A DNA stretch of 31,733 bases from Lysobacter_C sp966210725 (GTDB lineage Bacteria > Pseudomonadota > Gammaproteobacteria > Xanthomonadales > Xanthomonadaceae), in NCBI GenBank assembly GCA_966210725.1, contig CBIHLN010000025.1, positions 1-31,733 on the forward strand. Direction: 5' to 3'. The notes beneath the pieces were generated by a model, which was not told the DNA's origin, made no database searches, and worked only from the letters and a program-made list of their open reading frames with translations. Position numbers and translations under genes: made by a program. Shown here in pieces: positions 15,341 to 23,221 of this stretch; position 1 is the stretch's first letter; the number at the start of each line of letters is the position of its first letter.

Positions 15341-16245
15341 CCGGCCGCCACCACCGGTCGTCGCGAGCGGAGCAGGCCGTCGACGGCGTACACCGCCAGC
15401 GCGATCCAGATCAGCACGAAGCCGATGACGCGGTCGCGGCCGAACGGCTCGCCGAGGATCGCCACGCCGCAGATCAGCTGCAACGTCGGCGCCAGGTACT
15501 GCAGCAGTCCGACGGTCGACAGCGGCACGCGGCGCACCGCATAGGCGAAGCCGATCAGCGGCAGCGCGGTCAGCGCACCGCCCAGTACCAGCAACGCGTC
15601 GGTCCACGGCCACCACGCGTCCAGCACGTGGCCCTGCCCGGTGGACTCGCCCCAGAGCAGCAGTGCGAGCGCAGGCAACAGCAGGTACGCGCTCTCGATG
15701 CCCAGCCCGGGCAGCGAGTCGATGGCGGTGAGCTTGCGGATGAAGCCATACATCGCGAACGACGTCGCCAGCGTCAGCGCGATCCACGGGAAACTGCCGT
15801 AGTTGAACGTCAGCCACAGCACACCGGCGGTGGCGATGGCCACGGCCAGCCATTGCGCGGCGCGCAGGCGCTCGCGCAGCAGCACCACGCCCAGCAGCAC
15901 GTTGAGCAGCGGATTGATGAAGTAGCCCAGGCTGGTCTCGACCACGTGCCCGGCGTTCACCGCCCAGATGTACAGCCCCCAGTTGAAGGCGATGAACAGC
16001 CCGCTGAGCGCCAGCAACCCGGCCAGGCGCGGCTGCTCGCGCACCGCGCGCAGCCAGCGCGCGCCCTGTTTGAGGAACAGCCAGCCCAGCACCAGGACCG
16101 CGCTCCAGACGATGCGGTGGGCGATGATCTGCAGCGACGGCACCGCCTTGAGCAGGTGCCAGTACAGCGGCATCAGGCCCCAGATCACGAACGCGCCGGT
16201 GGCCATCCACAGGCCGCGGCGGTAGTCGGTCATGGCGCCGGTCAT
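15337..16245 (-). CDS. rarD: EamA/RarD-type DMT-superfamily transporter
   Basis: The product is 302 residues. Ten hydrophobic helices in two EamA repeats are visible. The N-terminal 'GLWMATGAFVIWGLMPLYWHLL' segment and the middle 'AFNWGLYIWAVNAGHVVETSLGYFINPLLNVLLG' region are characteristic of RarD (named from chloramphenicol resistance in Pseudomonas). The C-terminal 'YLAPTLQLICGVAILGEPF' also fits. The transported substrate is not established for the family. The start at 16245 overlaps the stop of the upstream EamA gene by 4 bases; an internal ATG at 16233 is an alternative. Two different DMT transporters are therefore co-translated. Confidence 0.85.
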   Translation of the reverse strand: MTGAMTDYRRGLWMATGAFVIWGLMPLYWHLLKAVPSLQIIAHRIVWSAVLVLGWLFLKQGARWLRAVREQPRLAGLLALSGLFIAFNWGLYIWAVNAGHVVETSLGYFINPLLNVLLGVVLLRERLRAAQWLAVAIATAGVLWLTFNYGSFPWIALTLATSFAMYGFIRKLTAIDSLPGLGIESAYLLLPALALLLWGESTGQGHVLDAWWPWTDALLVLGGALTALPLIGFAYAVRRVPLSTVGLLQYLAPTLQLICGVAILGEPFGRDRVIGFVLIWIALAVYAVDGLLRSRRPVVAAG

Positions 16246-17174
16246 GCCGCGGGCTCGGTCGGTGTCGCCGGCACCACCGGTCGGCCCCGGCGCGCCTTGG
16301 CCACGGTGATGATCGCCACGCCGGCCAGGATCACCGCCATCGCGCCCAGGTCATGGGTGGTGAACACCTCACCGGCGATGACCGCGCCGAACAGCACCGC
16401 GATCGGCGGATTGACGTAGGCGTAGCTCGTCGCCAGTGCGGGACGCACGTGGTGCAGCAGCCAGATGTAGGCGGTGAAGCCGAAGATCGAACCGGCGACG
16501 ATGAGCCACAGCAGCGCGGCGGTGGCCTCCAGCGTCGGCATCGCGGTCATCCGCTCGCCGGTGACCAGGGCGGCGGCCAGCATCCAGCCGCTGCCGGCGA
16601 TCATCTGCCCGGCAGCGGCCATGAACGGCGCGGGCAGGTCGAGGTCGCGGCTCCAGATCGAACCCCACGCCCAGGCGATCGGCGCGATGGTCAGGCACAC
16701 CAGCCCCAGCGTCGACGTGGACAGGTTGCTGCCGGCGTTGAGCCACACCACGCCGCCGAAGCCGATCACCAGGCCCACCCATTCCGATCGCGTGGGATGG
16801 CGGCCGCGCAGCATCGCGAACACGCCGGCAAACAGCGGCATGGAGGCCACGGCGATCGCCGCCATGCCCGAGCCGACCTCGGTCTCGGCCAGGTTCACCA
16901 GCCCGTTGGACAGCAGCACCATGAAGATGGACAGCACCACCAGGGTGCGCCACTGCTTCGACGTCGGTGGTGCGGCCCCGCGCATCCGCAGGACCGCGTA
17001 CATCAACGCGCCGGCAGTGAACATCCGGAAGGTACCGAGCAGGAACGGCGGGTAGCTGTCCAGCGCGTAGCGGATGGCCAGGTACGTCGAGCCCCACAGC
17101 ACGTACACCGAGGCCAGCGCGAACGCGACGGCAAGGCCACGCGCAGCCGGCAACGGCAGGGAGGACGCGTTCAT
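16242..17174 (-). CDS. yedA: EamA-family drug/metabolite exporter, YedA-like
   Basis: The product is 310 residues from ATG 17174. Ten hydrophobic helices in two EamA repeats are present. The start of the first repeat, 'YVLWGSTYLAIRYALDSYPPF', and 'SNGLVNLAETEVGSGMAAI' are close to the pattern of YedA/RhtA-type exporters. The substrate is unknown; RhtA relatives export amino acids such as threonine and homoserine. A TATCCT -10-like sequence lies upstream at about 17226-17231 on the minus strand. The gene overlaps the rarD-like gene and is separated from the prc gene by a hairpin, so these two exporters are probably their own operon. Confidence 0.82.
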   Translation of the reverse strand: MNASSLPLPAARGLAVAFALASVYVLWGSTYLAIRYALDSYPPFLLGTFRMFTAGALMYAVLRMRGAAPPTSKQWRTLVVLSIFMVLLSNGLVNLAETEVGSGMAAIAVASMPLFAGVFAMLRGRHPTRSEWVGLVIGFGGVVWLNAGSNLSTSTLGLVCLTIAPIAWAWGSIWSRDLDLPAPFMAAAGQMIAGSGWMLAAALVTGERMTAMPTLEATAALLWLIVAGSIFGFTAYIWLLHHVRPALATSYAYVNPPIAVLFGAVIAGEVFTTHDLGAMAVILAGVAIITVAKARRGRPVVPATPTEPAA

Positions 17175-17313
17175 GCAATGGGCTCGCTGGGGGACGGGCG
17201 GCACCGGACGGCGCCGCGAGGCGCGAGGATACGGGAGCGGCGGGGCGGTGCGCAGCGCCGGTCGTCATGTGCACGACGCGAACCGCGGGATGCTGTGTTG
17301 CGCCCGAACGGAG

Positions 17314-17335
17314 ACGGGCACCCGAAGGTGCCCGT
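17314..17335 (-). terminator. UUCG-loop hairpin terminator after prc
   Basis: On the minus strand ACGGGCACC-TTCG-GGTGCCCGT forms a 9-bp stem closed by a UUCG tetraloop, 44 bases after the prc stop codon. There is no strong U-tract. The remainder of 17175-17378 shows no other gene. Confidence 0.6.
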
Positions 17336-17378
17336 GGCGTTCCGATCGTGCGGGGGACGATGCCCGCCGGCAAGCGCC

Positions 17379-19640
17379 TCAGTCGGCCCAGTGCCCCGGC
17401 GTGTCGACCTGCTTGAGCACCTGCGCCGACAACTGGCCATCGTCGTTCAGCAGCTGGATCGCGTCGGCCAGGATCGAGGCGGACTCGCGCAGCAGCGGGT
17501 CCGGACGGTCCTCGGCCAGCTTCTCGCGCTGCGCGTCGCGCACGATGTCGCGCTCCGAGGCGGCCAGCCCGTCGTCGGCCGCGTCCTCGGCCAGCGGGTC
17601 CAGGGCCAGGCCCAGCTCCTTGCGGATGGCCTGGCGCTCCTGGCGCTTGGCCTCGTTGCGGTCGCGCTCGGCGCGGCGCTCGGCCTCGTTGAGGCTGATC
17701 GAGGTCTTGGCGCTCTCCTCGCGGAACTGCGCCACGTCCTCGGTCCACCACTGGAACTCGCGGTCCTTGGCGACGCGCGCCTCGTGGCGGGCCTCCAACT
17801 GCGGGATCAGCGGCTGGAAGTTGCCGTAGCGCGTATGCGGCACCGAAGCGATCTTGGTCCACGGCAGCGCGTTGTCGTAGGTGCTCTCGCCGTACTCGGT
17901 GGCATCGACCGACGCCGGGAACTGGATGTCCGGCTCCACGCCCTTGTTCTGGGTCGAGCCGCCGCTGACGCGGAAGAACTGCGCGATGGTCAGCTTGAGC
18001 TGGCCGAAGCGCGCCTCCTCGTTGGCCGGCCAGCGGTCCAGGTCGAGCAGGTTCTGCACGGTGCCCTTGCCGAAGGTGGTCTCGCCGATCACCAGGCCAC
18101 GGCCGTAGTCCTGGATGGCGCCGGCGAAGATCTCCGAGGCCGAAGCCGAGCCGCGGTTGATCAGCACCGCCAGCGGGCCTTCCCAGGCGATGCCGGCATC
18201 GCTGTCGCCCTCGACGCTGACGCGGCCGCTGGACTCGCGCACCTGCACGACGGGACCGCGGTCAATGAACAGGCCGGTCAGCTCGATCGCCTCGGTCAGC
18301 GACCCGCCGCCGTTGTTGCGCAGGTCCAGCACCACGCCATCCACGTCCTTCGTGCCCAGCTCCTCGAGCAGGCGCGCGACGTCGCGGGTGGCCGAGGCGT
18401 ACTCGCCGTTGTTGCTGCGGCGGCCTTCGAAGTCCTGGTAGAAACCGGGCAGTTCGATGACGCCGATGCGCTGGTCGGCCGCACCGTCCGTGCCCGGGAT
18501 GTCCAGCACCTTGGCCTTGGCCGCCTGGTCCTCCAGCCGCACCTTGTCGCGCACCAGCACGACACGGCTGGGCGGCGTATCCAGACCCATCTCGGCCGGG
18601 ATCACGTCCAGCCGCACCTGGGTGCCCTTCTTGCCGCGGATCTTGGCCACGACATCGTCGATGCGCCAGCCGATCACGTCCTCCATCGGGCCGCTGCCGC
18701 CCTGCCCGACGGCGACCACGCGGTCGCCGGGCTTGACCTTGCCGGAGGCACCGGCCGGACCGCCGGGCACGATCTCGCGGATCGCGACCACATCGTCCTG
18801 CTTCTGCAGCACCGCGCCGATGCCCTCCAGCGACAGCGACATCGACAGGTTGAAGTTGTCGGCCGAGCGCGGGGTCAGGTAGTCGGTGTGCGGGTCGATC
18901 GCGTTGGCATAGCTGTTGAGGAAGGTCTGGAACACGTCCTCACCCTTCAGCTCGGCCACGCTCTGGCCCAGGTTCTCGTAGCGCTTGTCCAACGTCTTGC
19001 GGATGTCCGCGCCGTCCTTGCCGGCCAGCTTCAGGCGCAGCCAGTCGTTGCGCACCGACTGCGTCCACAGCGCATCGAGCTCGGCGTTGTCGGCCGCCCA
19101 GGGCGCATCCTCGCGGTCGTACTGGAAGCGGTCGTCGCCGTCGAAGGTGAACAGGTCACGCTTGAGCAGCTCGCGGGCAAAGGCCACGCGCTCGTCCACG
19201 CGCTGGCGGTAGATCGCGAACATCGCATACGCCGGTTCCAGCTCACCGCTCTGGAGGGCATCGTCGAGCCGCGTTTCGTAACGGTCGAAGCGCGCGATGT
19301 CGGCCGCCGTGAAGAACTGCTTGCCGCCGTCGAGCGTCTCCAGATAGCGCGTGTACATGTCCGCCGACAGTGCATCGTCGAGCGGCATCGGGCGGTAGGC
19401 ATAGCGGCTGTCCGACAGCACGCCGGTGACGTATTTGGCCGCGATCGTCTGGTCTTCGGTCGGACCGCCCGGCAGCTGCAGCGCCCCGGGGTCGCGCGCC
19501 GGCGCACGGCTGGCGGTGGCCTCGCTGCGGTCGGTCGACGACGCGTCGGCGGGCGACGCTTGCGCCAGCCCGTTGTCACGCGCGACCAGCGCCAGAGGCG
19601 CGGTCAGCAGGAAGGCGAGAAGGGTGGTCTTGGCATTCAT
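17379..19640 (-). CDS. prc: Carboxy-terminal (tail-specific) protease Prc
   Basis: The product is 753 residues from ATG 19640; a TTG two codons earlier is unlikely. An N-terminal signal peptide is followed by a helical N-terminal domain, a PDZ domain (about 265-350), the S41 protease core and a helical C-terminal domain (DUF3340, about 570-735). The catalytic Ser500 lies in 'RGSASASEIF' and Lys525 in 'TTFGKGTVQ', the same 25-residue spacing as in E. coli Prc. The enzyme degrades periplasmic proteins with apolar C-termini, including peptidoglycan hydrolases and lipoproteins in other species. It stands alone, with its own upstream region and a hairpin after its stop. A sigma-E-like promoter candidate lies upstream. 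Confidence 0.95.
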   Translation of the reverse strand: MNAKTTLLAFLLTAPLALVARDNGLAQASPADASSTDRSEATASRAPARDPGALQLPGGPTEDQTIAAKYVTGVLSDSRYAYRPMPLDDALSADMYTRYLETLDGGKQFFTAADIARFDRYETRLDDALQSGELEPAYAMFAIYRQRVDERVAFARELLKRDLFTFDGDDRFQYDREDAPWAADNAELDALWTQSVRNDWLRLKLAGKDGADIRKTLDKRYENLGQSVAELKGEDVFQTFLNSYANAIDPHTDYLTPRSADNFNLSMSLSLEGIGAVLQKQDDVVAIREIVPGGPAGASGKVKPGDRVVAVGQGGSGPMEDVIGWRIDDVVAKIRGKKGTQVRLDVIPAEMGLDTPPSRVVLVRDKVRLEDQAAKAKVLDIPGTDGAADQRIGVIELPGFYQDFEGRRSNNGEYASATRDVARLLEELGTKDVDGVVLDLRNNGGGSLTEAIELTGLFIDRGPVVQVRESSGRVSVEGDSDAGIAWEGPLAVLINRGSASASEIFAGAIQDYGRGLVIGETTFGKGTVQNLLDLDRWPANEEARFGQLKLTIAQFFRVSGGSTQNKGVEPDIQFPASVDATEYGESTYDNALPWTKIASVPHTRYGNFQPLIPQLEARHEARVAKDREFQWWTEDVAQFREESAKTSISLNEAERRAERDRNEAKRQERQAIRKELGLALDPLAEDAADDGLAASERDIVRDAQREKLAEDRPDPLLRESASILADAIQLLNDDGQLSAQVLKQVDTPGHWAD

Positions 19641-19748
19641 CGGCAAGAATTCCGGCCGTGGGCGGCCTGATCGCGGGAGGGGGCCCTGCCGGGCGGTGAT
19701 CGCGTCGCGGCCGGCGGCCGGGTCGGCCGAAGGCAGGATGCGACGGGC

Positions 19749-19778
19749 TGGGACAACTCCACAGTGCCGAAAGTTGCC
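19749..19778 (-). promoter_or_regulatory. Candidate extracytoplasmic-stress (sigma-E-like) promoter for prc
   Basis: On the minus strand GGCAACTT (19778-19771), 16 bases, then GTCCCA (19754-19749) fits the general pattern GGAACTT-N16-GTCnnA of RpoE-type promoters with one mismatch in the -35. It would give a leader of roughly 100 bases before prc. The rest of the 301-base gap 19641-19941 is GC-rich with short self-complementary runs, such as GCCGCC/GGCGGC at 19896-19916 just after lipA, and holds no gene that I can support. Confidence 0.35.
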
Positions 19779-19941
19779 GTGCCTGTCACGTCGATCGCGG
19801 CCGCCGCAGGGCCATGGCGTCGAAACGGTTCAGCTACGCAGCGACGGGCCCCAGCATGGCCGCTCCGCCGTTATCCGGGCGTTACGCGAAACGGGGCCGC
19901 CATGCGGCCAGGCGGCGATCTGCGCATGGAGCGGTGGCGAC

Positions 19942-20955
19942 TCACGCGCCGATCGCGAGCCCCGCCTCGGCCGCCGACCGGTCGGCATGGTAGGAGGACC
20001 GCACCAGCGGACCGGATGCGACATGGGTGAACCCCAGCGCGTGGCCGAAGTCCTCCAGCTGCTTGAACTCCTCCGGCGTCCAGTAGCGCATCACCGGGTG
20101 GTGGTGGGCACTGGGCTGCAGGTACTGGCCGATGGTGATCATGTCGACGTCGTGCGCGCGCAGGTCGCGCAGGGTCTGCTCCACCTGCGGCATGGTCTCG
20201 CCCAGGCCCAGCATGACCCCGGACTTGGTGACCACCTCGGGGTGCTGCGCCTTGAAGCGCTGCAGCAGCGTCATCGACCACTGGTAGTCCGCGCCCGGAC
20301 GCACGTTGCGGTAGAGGTCCGGCACGGTCTCGACGTTGTGGTTGAACACGTCGGGCGGCTGGGTGGCGAAGATTTCCAGCGCGCGGTCCATGCGGCCCTT
20401 GCCGCGGAAGTCGGGCGTGAGGATCTCCACGCGCGTGGCCGGGCTGTGCTCGCGGATGGCGGCGATGCAGTCGACGAAGTGCTGGGCGCCGCCGTCGCGC
20501 AGATCGTCGCGGTCGACGCTGGTGACCACGACGTAGCGCAGGCCCATGTCGGCCACGGTCTGCGCCAGGGTCAGCGGCTCGGTCGGATCCGGCGGCTTGG
20601 GCCGGCCGTGGGCGACGTCGCAGAAGCTGCAGCGGCGGGTGCAGACCTCGCCCAGGATCATGAACGTCGCGGTGCCGTGGCTGAAGCACTCGTGGATGTT
20701 CGGGCAGCTGGCCTCCTCGCACACCGTCACCAGCCGGTTCTCGCGCAGCTTGGCCTTGAGCTGCTGCACCGAATTGCCCGACGGGATGCGCACGCGGATC
20801 CACGACGGCTTGCGCAGCACCGGCACGTCGGCGAACTGCACCGGCGAGCGGCTGATCTTGTCGCCGGCCACCTGCTTGACGCCCGGCTGCAACGCGGCGG
20901 GCGCATCGGTGCCGACGACGGCGAGCGGGATGGTCCTGGTGGCGGTGTCGGTCAT
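19942..20955 (-). CDS. lipA: Lipoyl synthase (radical SAM)
   Basis: The product is 337 residues, preceded by GGAAGGAA. It has both cysteine triads of LipA: Cys79-X4-Cys84-X5-Cys90 for the auxiliary iron-sulfur cluster that donates sulfur, and Cys105-X3-Cys109-X2-Cys112 for the radical-SAM cluster. The C-terminal 'RSSYHAD' supplies the conserved Arg-Ser-Ser-Tyr whose serine ligates the auxiliary cluster. The enzyme inserts two sulfur atoms into protein-bound octanoyl groups to make lipoyl cofactors for 2-oxoacid dehydrogenases and the glycine cleavage system. It follows lipB by about 115 bases, completing the octanoyl transfer and sulfur insertion pathway. Confidence 0.97.
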   Translation of the reverse strand: MTDTATRTIPLAVVGTDAPAALQPGVKQVAGDKISRSPVQFADVPVLRKPSWIRVRIPSGNSVQQLKAKLRENRLVTVCEEASCPNIHECFSHGTATFMILGEVCTRRCSFCDVAHGRPKPPDPTEPLTLAQTVADMGLRYVVVTSVDRDDLRDGGAQHFVDCIAAIREHSPATRVEILTPDFRGKGRMDRALEIFATQPPDVFNHNVETVPDLYRNVRPGADYQWSMTLLQRFKAQHPEVVTKSGVMLGLGETMPQVEQTLRDLRAHDVDMITIGQYLQPSAHHHPVMRYWTPEEFKQLEDFGHALGFTHVASGPLVRSSYHADRSAAEAGLAIGA

Positions 20956-21072
20956 GTCGCTTGAGTTCCTTCCCTGGTGGACGGGAGGCGGTGGATGGGG
21001 CGATGCCGGAAAGACATGGGTGCGTGAGGCGCAGCGGCGCGGTGCCAGTCGGCTTCAGCGCGCCTCCGGCCG

Positions 21073-21762
21073 TCAGAGCACCGGGGGCGGTGCCGCTTCG
21101 GCCTCCAGGCCGAACTGCGCGGCCACGTGGGCAACGAGTGCCGGCTTGACGGCGTCCAGGCCGGACGGCCCCCCCAAGTCTACCAGCGAGGTCACCTGCA
21201 GCCCCTCGAACCCGCACGGGTTGATCCGCTGGAACGGCGAGAGGTCCATGGCGATGTTGAAGGCCAGCCCGTGGAACGTGCAGCCGCGCCGCACCCGGAT
21301 GCCCAGCGCGGCGATCTTGGCGCCGGCGACGTACACGCCGGGGGCGCCTTCGCGGCGCACGGCTTCGATGTTCCAGTCGCCCAGTGTATCGATGATGGCC
21401 TGCTCGATCCGGCACACGTACTCGCGCACGCCCACCTTCAGCCGGCGCAGGTCCAGCAGCGGGTAGAGCACGATCTGGCCGGGGCCGTGGTACGTCACCT
21501 GGCCGCCGCGGTCGACGTGCAGCACCGGGATGTCGCCGGGCATCAGCACGTGCTCGGGCTTGCCGGCCTGGCCGAGGGTGAACACGGGCTCGTGCTCGAC
21601 CAGCCACAGCTCGTCGGGCGTCGCCTCGTCGCGGGCGTCGGTGAAGGCCTGCATCGCGCGCCACACCGGTTCATACGGCTGGCGGCCCAGGTCGCGGACC
21701 TGCGCGATAGGCGGCGCGGCCACGCCGGGGCCGGCCCCGGCCGGGGTGGCTACAGCGTCCAC
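21073..21762 (-). CDS. lipB: Octanoyl-[ACP]:protein N-octanoyltransferase
   Basis: The product is 229 residues from GTG 21762, or 216 from a GTG at 21723. The upstream start overlaps the ybeD stop region by 13 bases, which favours it. Conserved LipB motifs are 'VDRGGQVTYHGPGQ' and 'GAKIAALGIRVRRG.TFHGLAFN'. The catalytic lysine is in GAKIAALG and the catalytic cysteine in 'INPCGFEGL'. LipB moves octanoate from acyl carrier protein to the target lysine of lipoyl domains before LipA acts. The order ybeD-lipB-lipA on one strand is the same as in E. coli and Pseudomonas. Confidence 0.94.
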   Translation of the reverse strand: MDAVATPAGAGPGVAAPPIAQVRDLGRQPYEPVWRAMQAFTDARDEATPDELWLVEHEPVFTLGQAGKPEHVLMPGDIPVLHVDRGGQVTYHGPGQIVLYPLLDLRRLKVGVREYVCRIEQAIIDTLGDWNIEAVRREGAPGVYVAGAKIAALGIRVRRGCTFHGLAFNIAMDLSPFQRINPCGFEGLQVTSLVDLGGPSGLDAVKPALVAHVAAQFGLEAEAAPPPVL

Positions 21763-22028
21763 TTCACTTCCGGGTGGTCGCGCAGCACCTGGTGCGCGAG
21801 TTCGTACTGCTCGCGCGATTCGGCGCGGAAGGCGATGCGCACGGAGACGTAGCGGCCGTTGGAGGAATGCTTCCAGCTGACCTGCTCGTTGAGCACCTCG
21901 ATGCCCGCGTCCAGCAGCCGCGTCGGGAGCAGTGTTTCGAGGTCCTTCTCGGCCGTGCCCATCGCCGACAGCTCGAACGTGCCGGGGAACTGGAAGCCGT
22001 GGTCGGGGTTGTCGGAGGTGATGTCCAT
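21750..22028 (-). CDS. ybeD: DUF493 (YbeD-family) small protein
   Basis: The product is 92 residues from ATG 22028. The sequence 'FQFPGTFELSAMG' followed by a ferredoxin-like alternation of strands and helices, ending 'LRDHPEVKWTL', is typical of YbeD (DUF493). E. coli YbeD has an ACT-like fold; it has been proposed to act in lipoate metabolism or by allosteric binding, but its function is not settled. It lies directly before lipB. There is no Shine-Dalgarno sequence, and a good -35/-10 pair ends eight bases before the ATG, so the mRNA may begin at the start codon. Confidence 0.88.
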   Translation of the reverse strand: MDITSDNPDHGFQFPGTFELSAMGTAEKDLETLLPTRLLDAGIEVLNEQVSWKHSSNGRYVSVRIAFRAESREQYELAHQVLRDHPEVKWTL

Positions 22029-22035
22029 GCCGGCG

Positions 22036-22064
22036 ATTATGGGTATGCTCCGCCCCCAACCCAA
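22036..22064 (-). promoter_or_regulatory. Promoter of ybeD-lipB(-lipA), probably leaderless
   Basis: On the minus strand TTGGGT (22064-22059), 17 bases, then CATAAT (22041-22036) is a good sigma-70 arrangement. The -10 ends seven bases before the ATG at 22028, so transcription would start at or next to the A of the start codon. The -35 lies inside the left arm of the inverted repeat at 22056-22091. Confidence 0.55.
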
Positions 22065-22091
22065 GCCGGCAGGATGGCCGGCGTGGGTTGG
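22056..22091. promoter_or_regulatory. 15-bp-arm inverted repeat between ybeD and csgG-like genes
   Basis: CCAACCCAAGCCGGC (22056-22070) pairs with GCCGGCGTGGGTTGG (22077-22091), 14 of 15 positions, around a six-base AGGATG loop. A TATGCT -10-like box at 22044-22049 would place the rightward transcript start near 22056, which would put this stem-loop at the 5' end of the csgG-like mRNA. As DNA, it covers the -35 of the leftward promoter. Confidence 0.6.
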
Positions 22092-22151
22092 AGATCGCGT
22101 TCAGCTCGGAAGCCCGGCGCACCCGCGCCTCATTACTCAAGGAAGATCGCC

Positions 22152-23120
22152 ATGATTCGACCCCTCGCACCTGCCCTCACTCCGTCTGCCCGCCGCATGT
22201 GCGCCCTTGCGCTGGCCGCGGCAGCCGCCCTGGCCCTGCCCGTGGCCGCGCACGCCCAGAGTGCGCAGCAGCAGCGCCAGTCGGCGCAGATCCCCACCTG
22301 CAGCGCACCGCTGGGCACGCTGGCCGTGCTCGAGCCCGACCAGAACTGGTGGTACGACTACGACCTCGGCACGCCCACCGCGATCATCAAGGTGTTCGTC
22401 AACAAGTCGCGTTGCTTCACCCTGGTCGACCGCGGCGCGGGCATGGCCGCGATGCAGGCCGAGCGCGAGCTGGCCTCCGCAGGCGACCTGCGCGGCGGGT
22501 CCAACCTGGGCAAGGGCCAGGTGCGTGCAGCCGATTACGTCATGGTCCCGGACCTGATCTCGCGCAACCGCAACGCCGGCGGCACCAACATCGGTGGCCT
22601 GATCGGCGGGCTGCTCGGCAACAGCAAGGTGGGTGCGCTGGCCGGCGGCCTGAACCTCAAGCGCAAGTCCGCCGACGTGGTCCTGACGCTGACCGACATG
22701 CGCTCCTCGGAACAGGTGGCCATGACCGAGGGCCATTCCACCAAGACCGACCTGGGCTGGAGCGGGTCCGGCGCGTTCTTCGGCAGCGGCCTGGGCCTGG
22801 GCGGCGCCAGCGGGTACTCCAACACCGAGATCGGCCAGGTCATCACCTTGGCCTACCTTCAGGCCTACACCGACATGGTGGCCCAACTGGGCGGGCTGCC
22901 CGGCAACGCATCGGCGGCCAACGTCGGTCAGGCGGTGTCGATGCGCCAGCCCGGCCGCCTGCTGGCCAACGCCGACGGCACCGGCGCGGCGCTGCGCGAC
23001 CTCAACCCCGGCGACCTGCTGTACCCGACCGGCACCAAGCAGGGCGCGATGTGGGAAGTGGAGGACGAGCTGGGCCACCGCGGCTGGGTCTCGTCGAACC
23101 TGCTCGAACTGGCGCGCTGA
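22152..23120 (+). CDS. CsgG-like secreted protein with C-terminal SH3-like domain
   Basis: The product is 322 residues from ATG 22152, with AAGGA upstream. A signal peptide (about 1-36, 'ALPVAAHAQ') lacks a lipobox cysteine, unlike true CsgG. Residues about 55-250 follow the CsgG/HfaB pattern: 'LAVLEP', a 'RCFTLVDRG' strand, 'ADYVMVPDLI', 'ADVVLTLTDMRSSEQVAMTEG', then 'YSNTEIGQVITLAYLQAY'. A Gly-rich hydrophobic stretch (about 143-167) interrupts it. The C-terminal ~60 residues (about 262-322, '.WEVEDELGHRGWVSSNLLEL') resemble a bacterial SH3 fold. Cys50 and Cys88 could form a disulfide. No curli genes are nearby. Function is unknown; an outer-membrane or periplasmic envelope role is likely. 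It is divergent from ybeD and convergent with dacA. Confidence 0.75.
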   Translation: MIRPLAPALTPSARRMCALALAAAAALALPVAAHAQSAQQQRQSAQIPTCSAPLGTLAVLEPDQNWWYDYDLGTPTAIIKVFVNKSRCFTLVDRGAGMAAMQAERELASAGDLRGGSNLGKGQVRAADYVMVPDLISRNRNAGGTNIGGLIGGLLGNSKVGALAGGLNLKRKSADVVLTLTDMRSSEQVAMTEGHSTKTDLGWSGSGAFFGSGLGLGGASGYSNTEIGQVITLAYLQAYTDMVAQLGGLPGNASAANVGQAVSMRQPGRLLANADGTGAALRDLNPGDLLYPTGTKQGAMWEVEDELGHRGWVSSNLLELAR

Positions 23121-23162
23121 CACGGGTCCGCCTGCCCGTCACCCGGCAGGCACCGGAACGGA

Positions 23163-23187
23163 AAAGGGCCGGCATTGCCGGCCCTTT
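23163..23187. terminator. Bidirectional rho-independent terminator
   Basis: AAAGGGCCGGC-ATT-GCCGGCCCTTT is an 11-bp perfect stem with A-rich and T-rich flanks on the two sides, lying between the convergent csgG-like and dacA genes. It can terminate transcription from both directions. Confidence 0.88.
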
Positions 23188-23221
23188 CCTCATGCGCCAT
23201 CGGTGTCGTCCGATGGTGAAG

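Noticed and set aside
16353..19670. A 1105-codon open frame on the + strand
   Set aside because: It is antisense to the YedA-like gene and prc, both of which have intact catalytic or family motifs; the frame encodes biased composition only.
22152..23120. Curli secretion locus
   Set aside because: No csgA, csgB, csgE or csgF-like genes are present, and the protein lacks the lipobox of CsgG.
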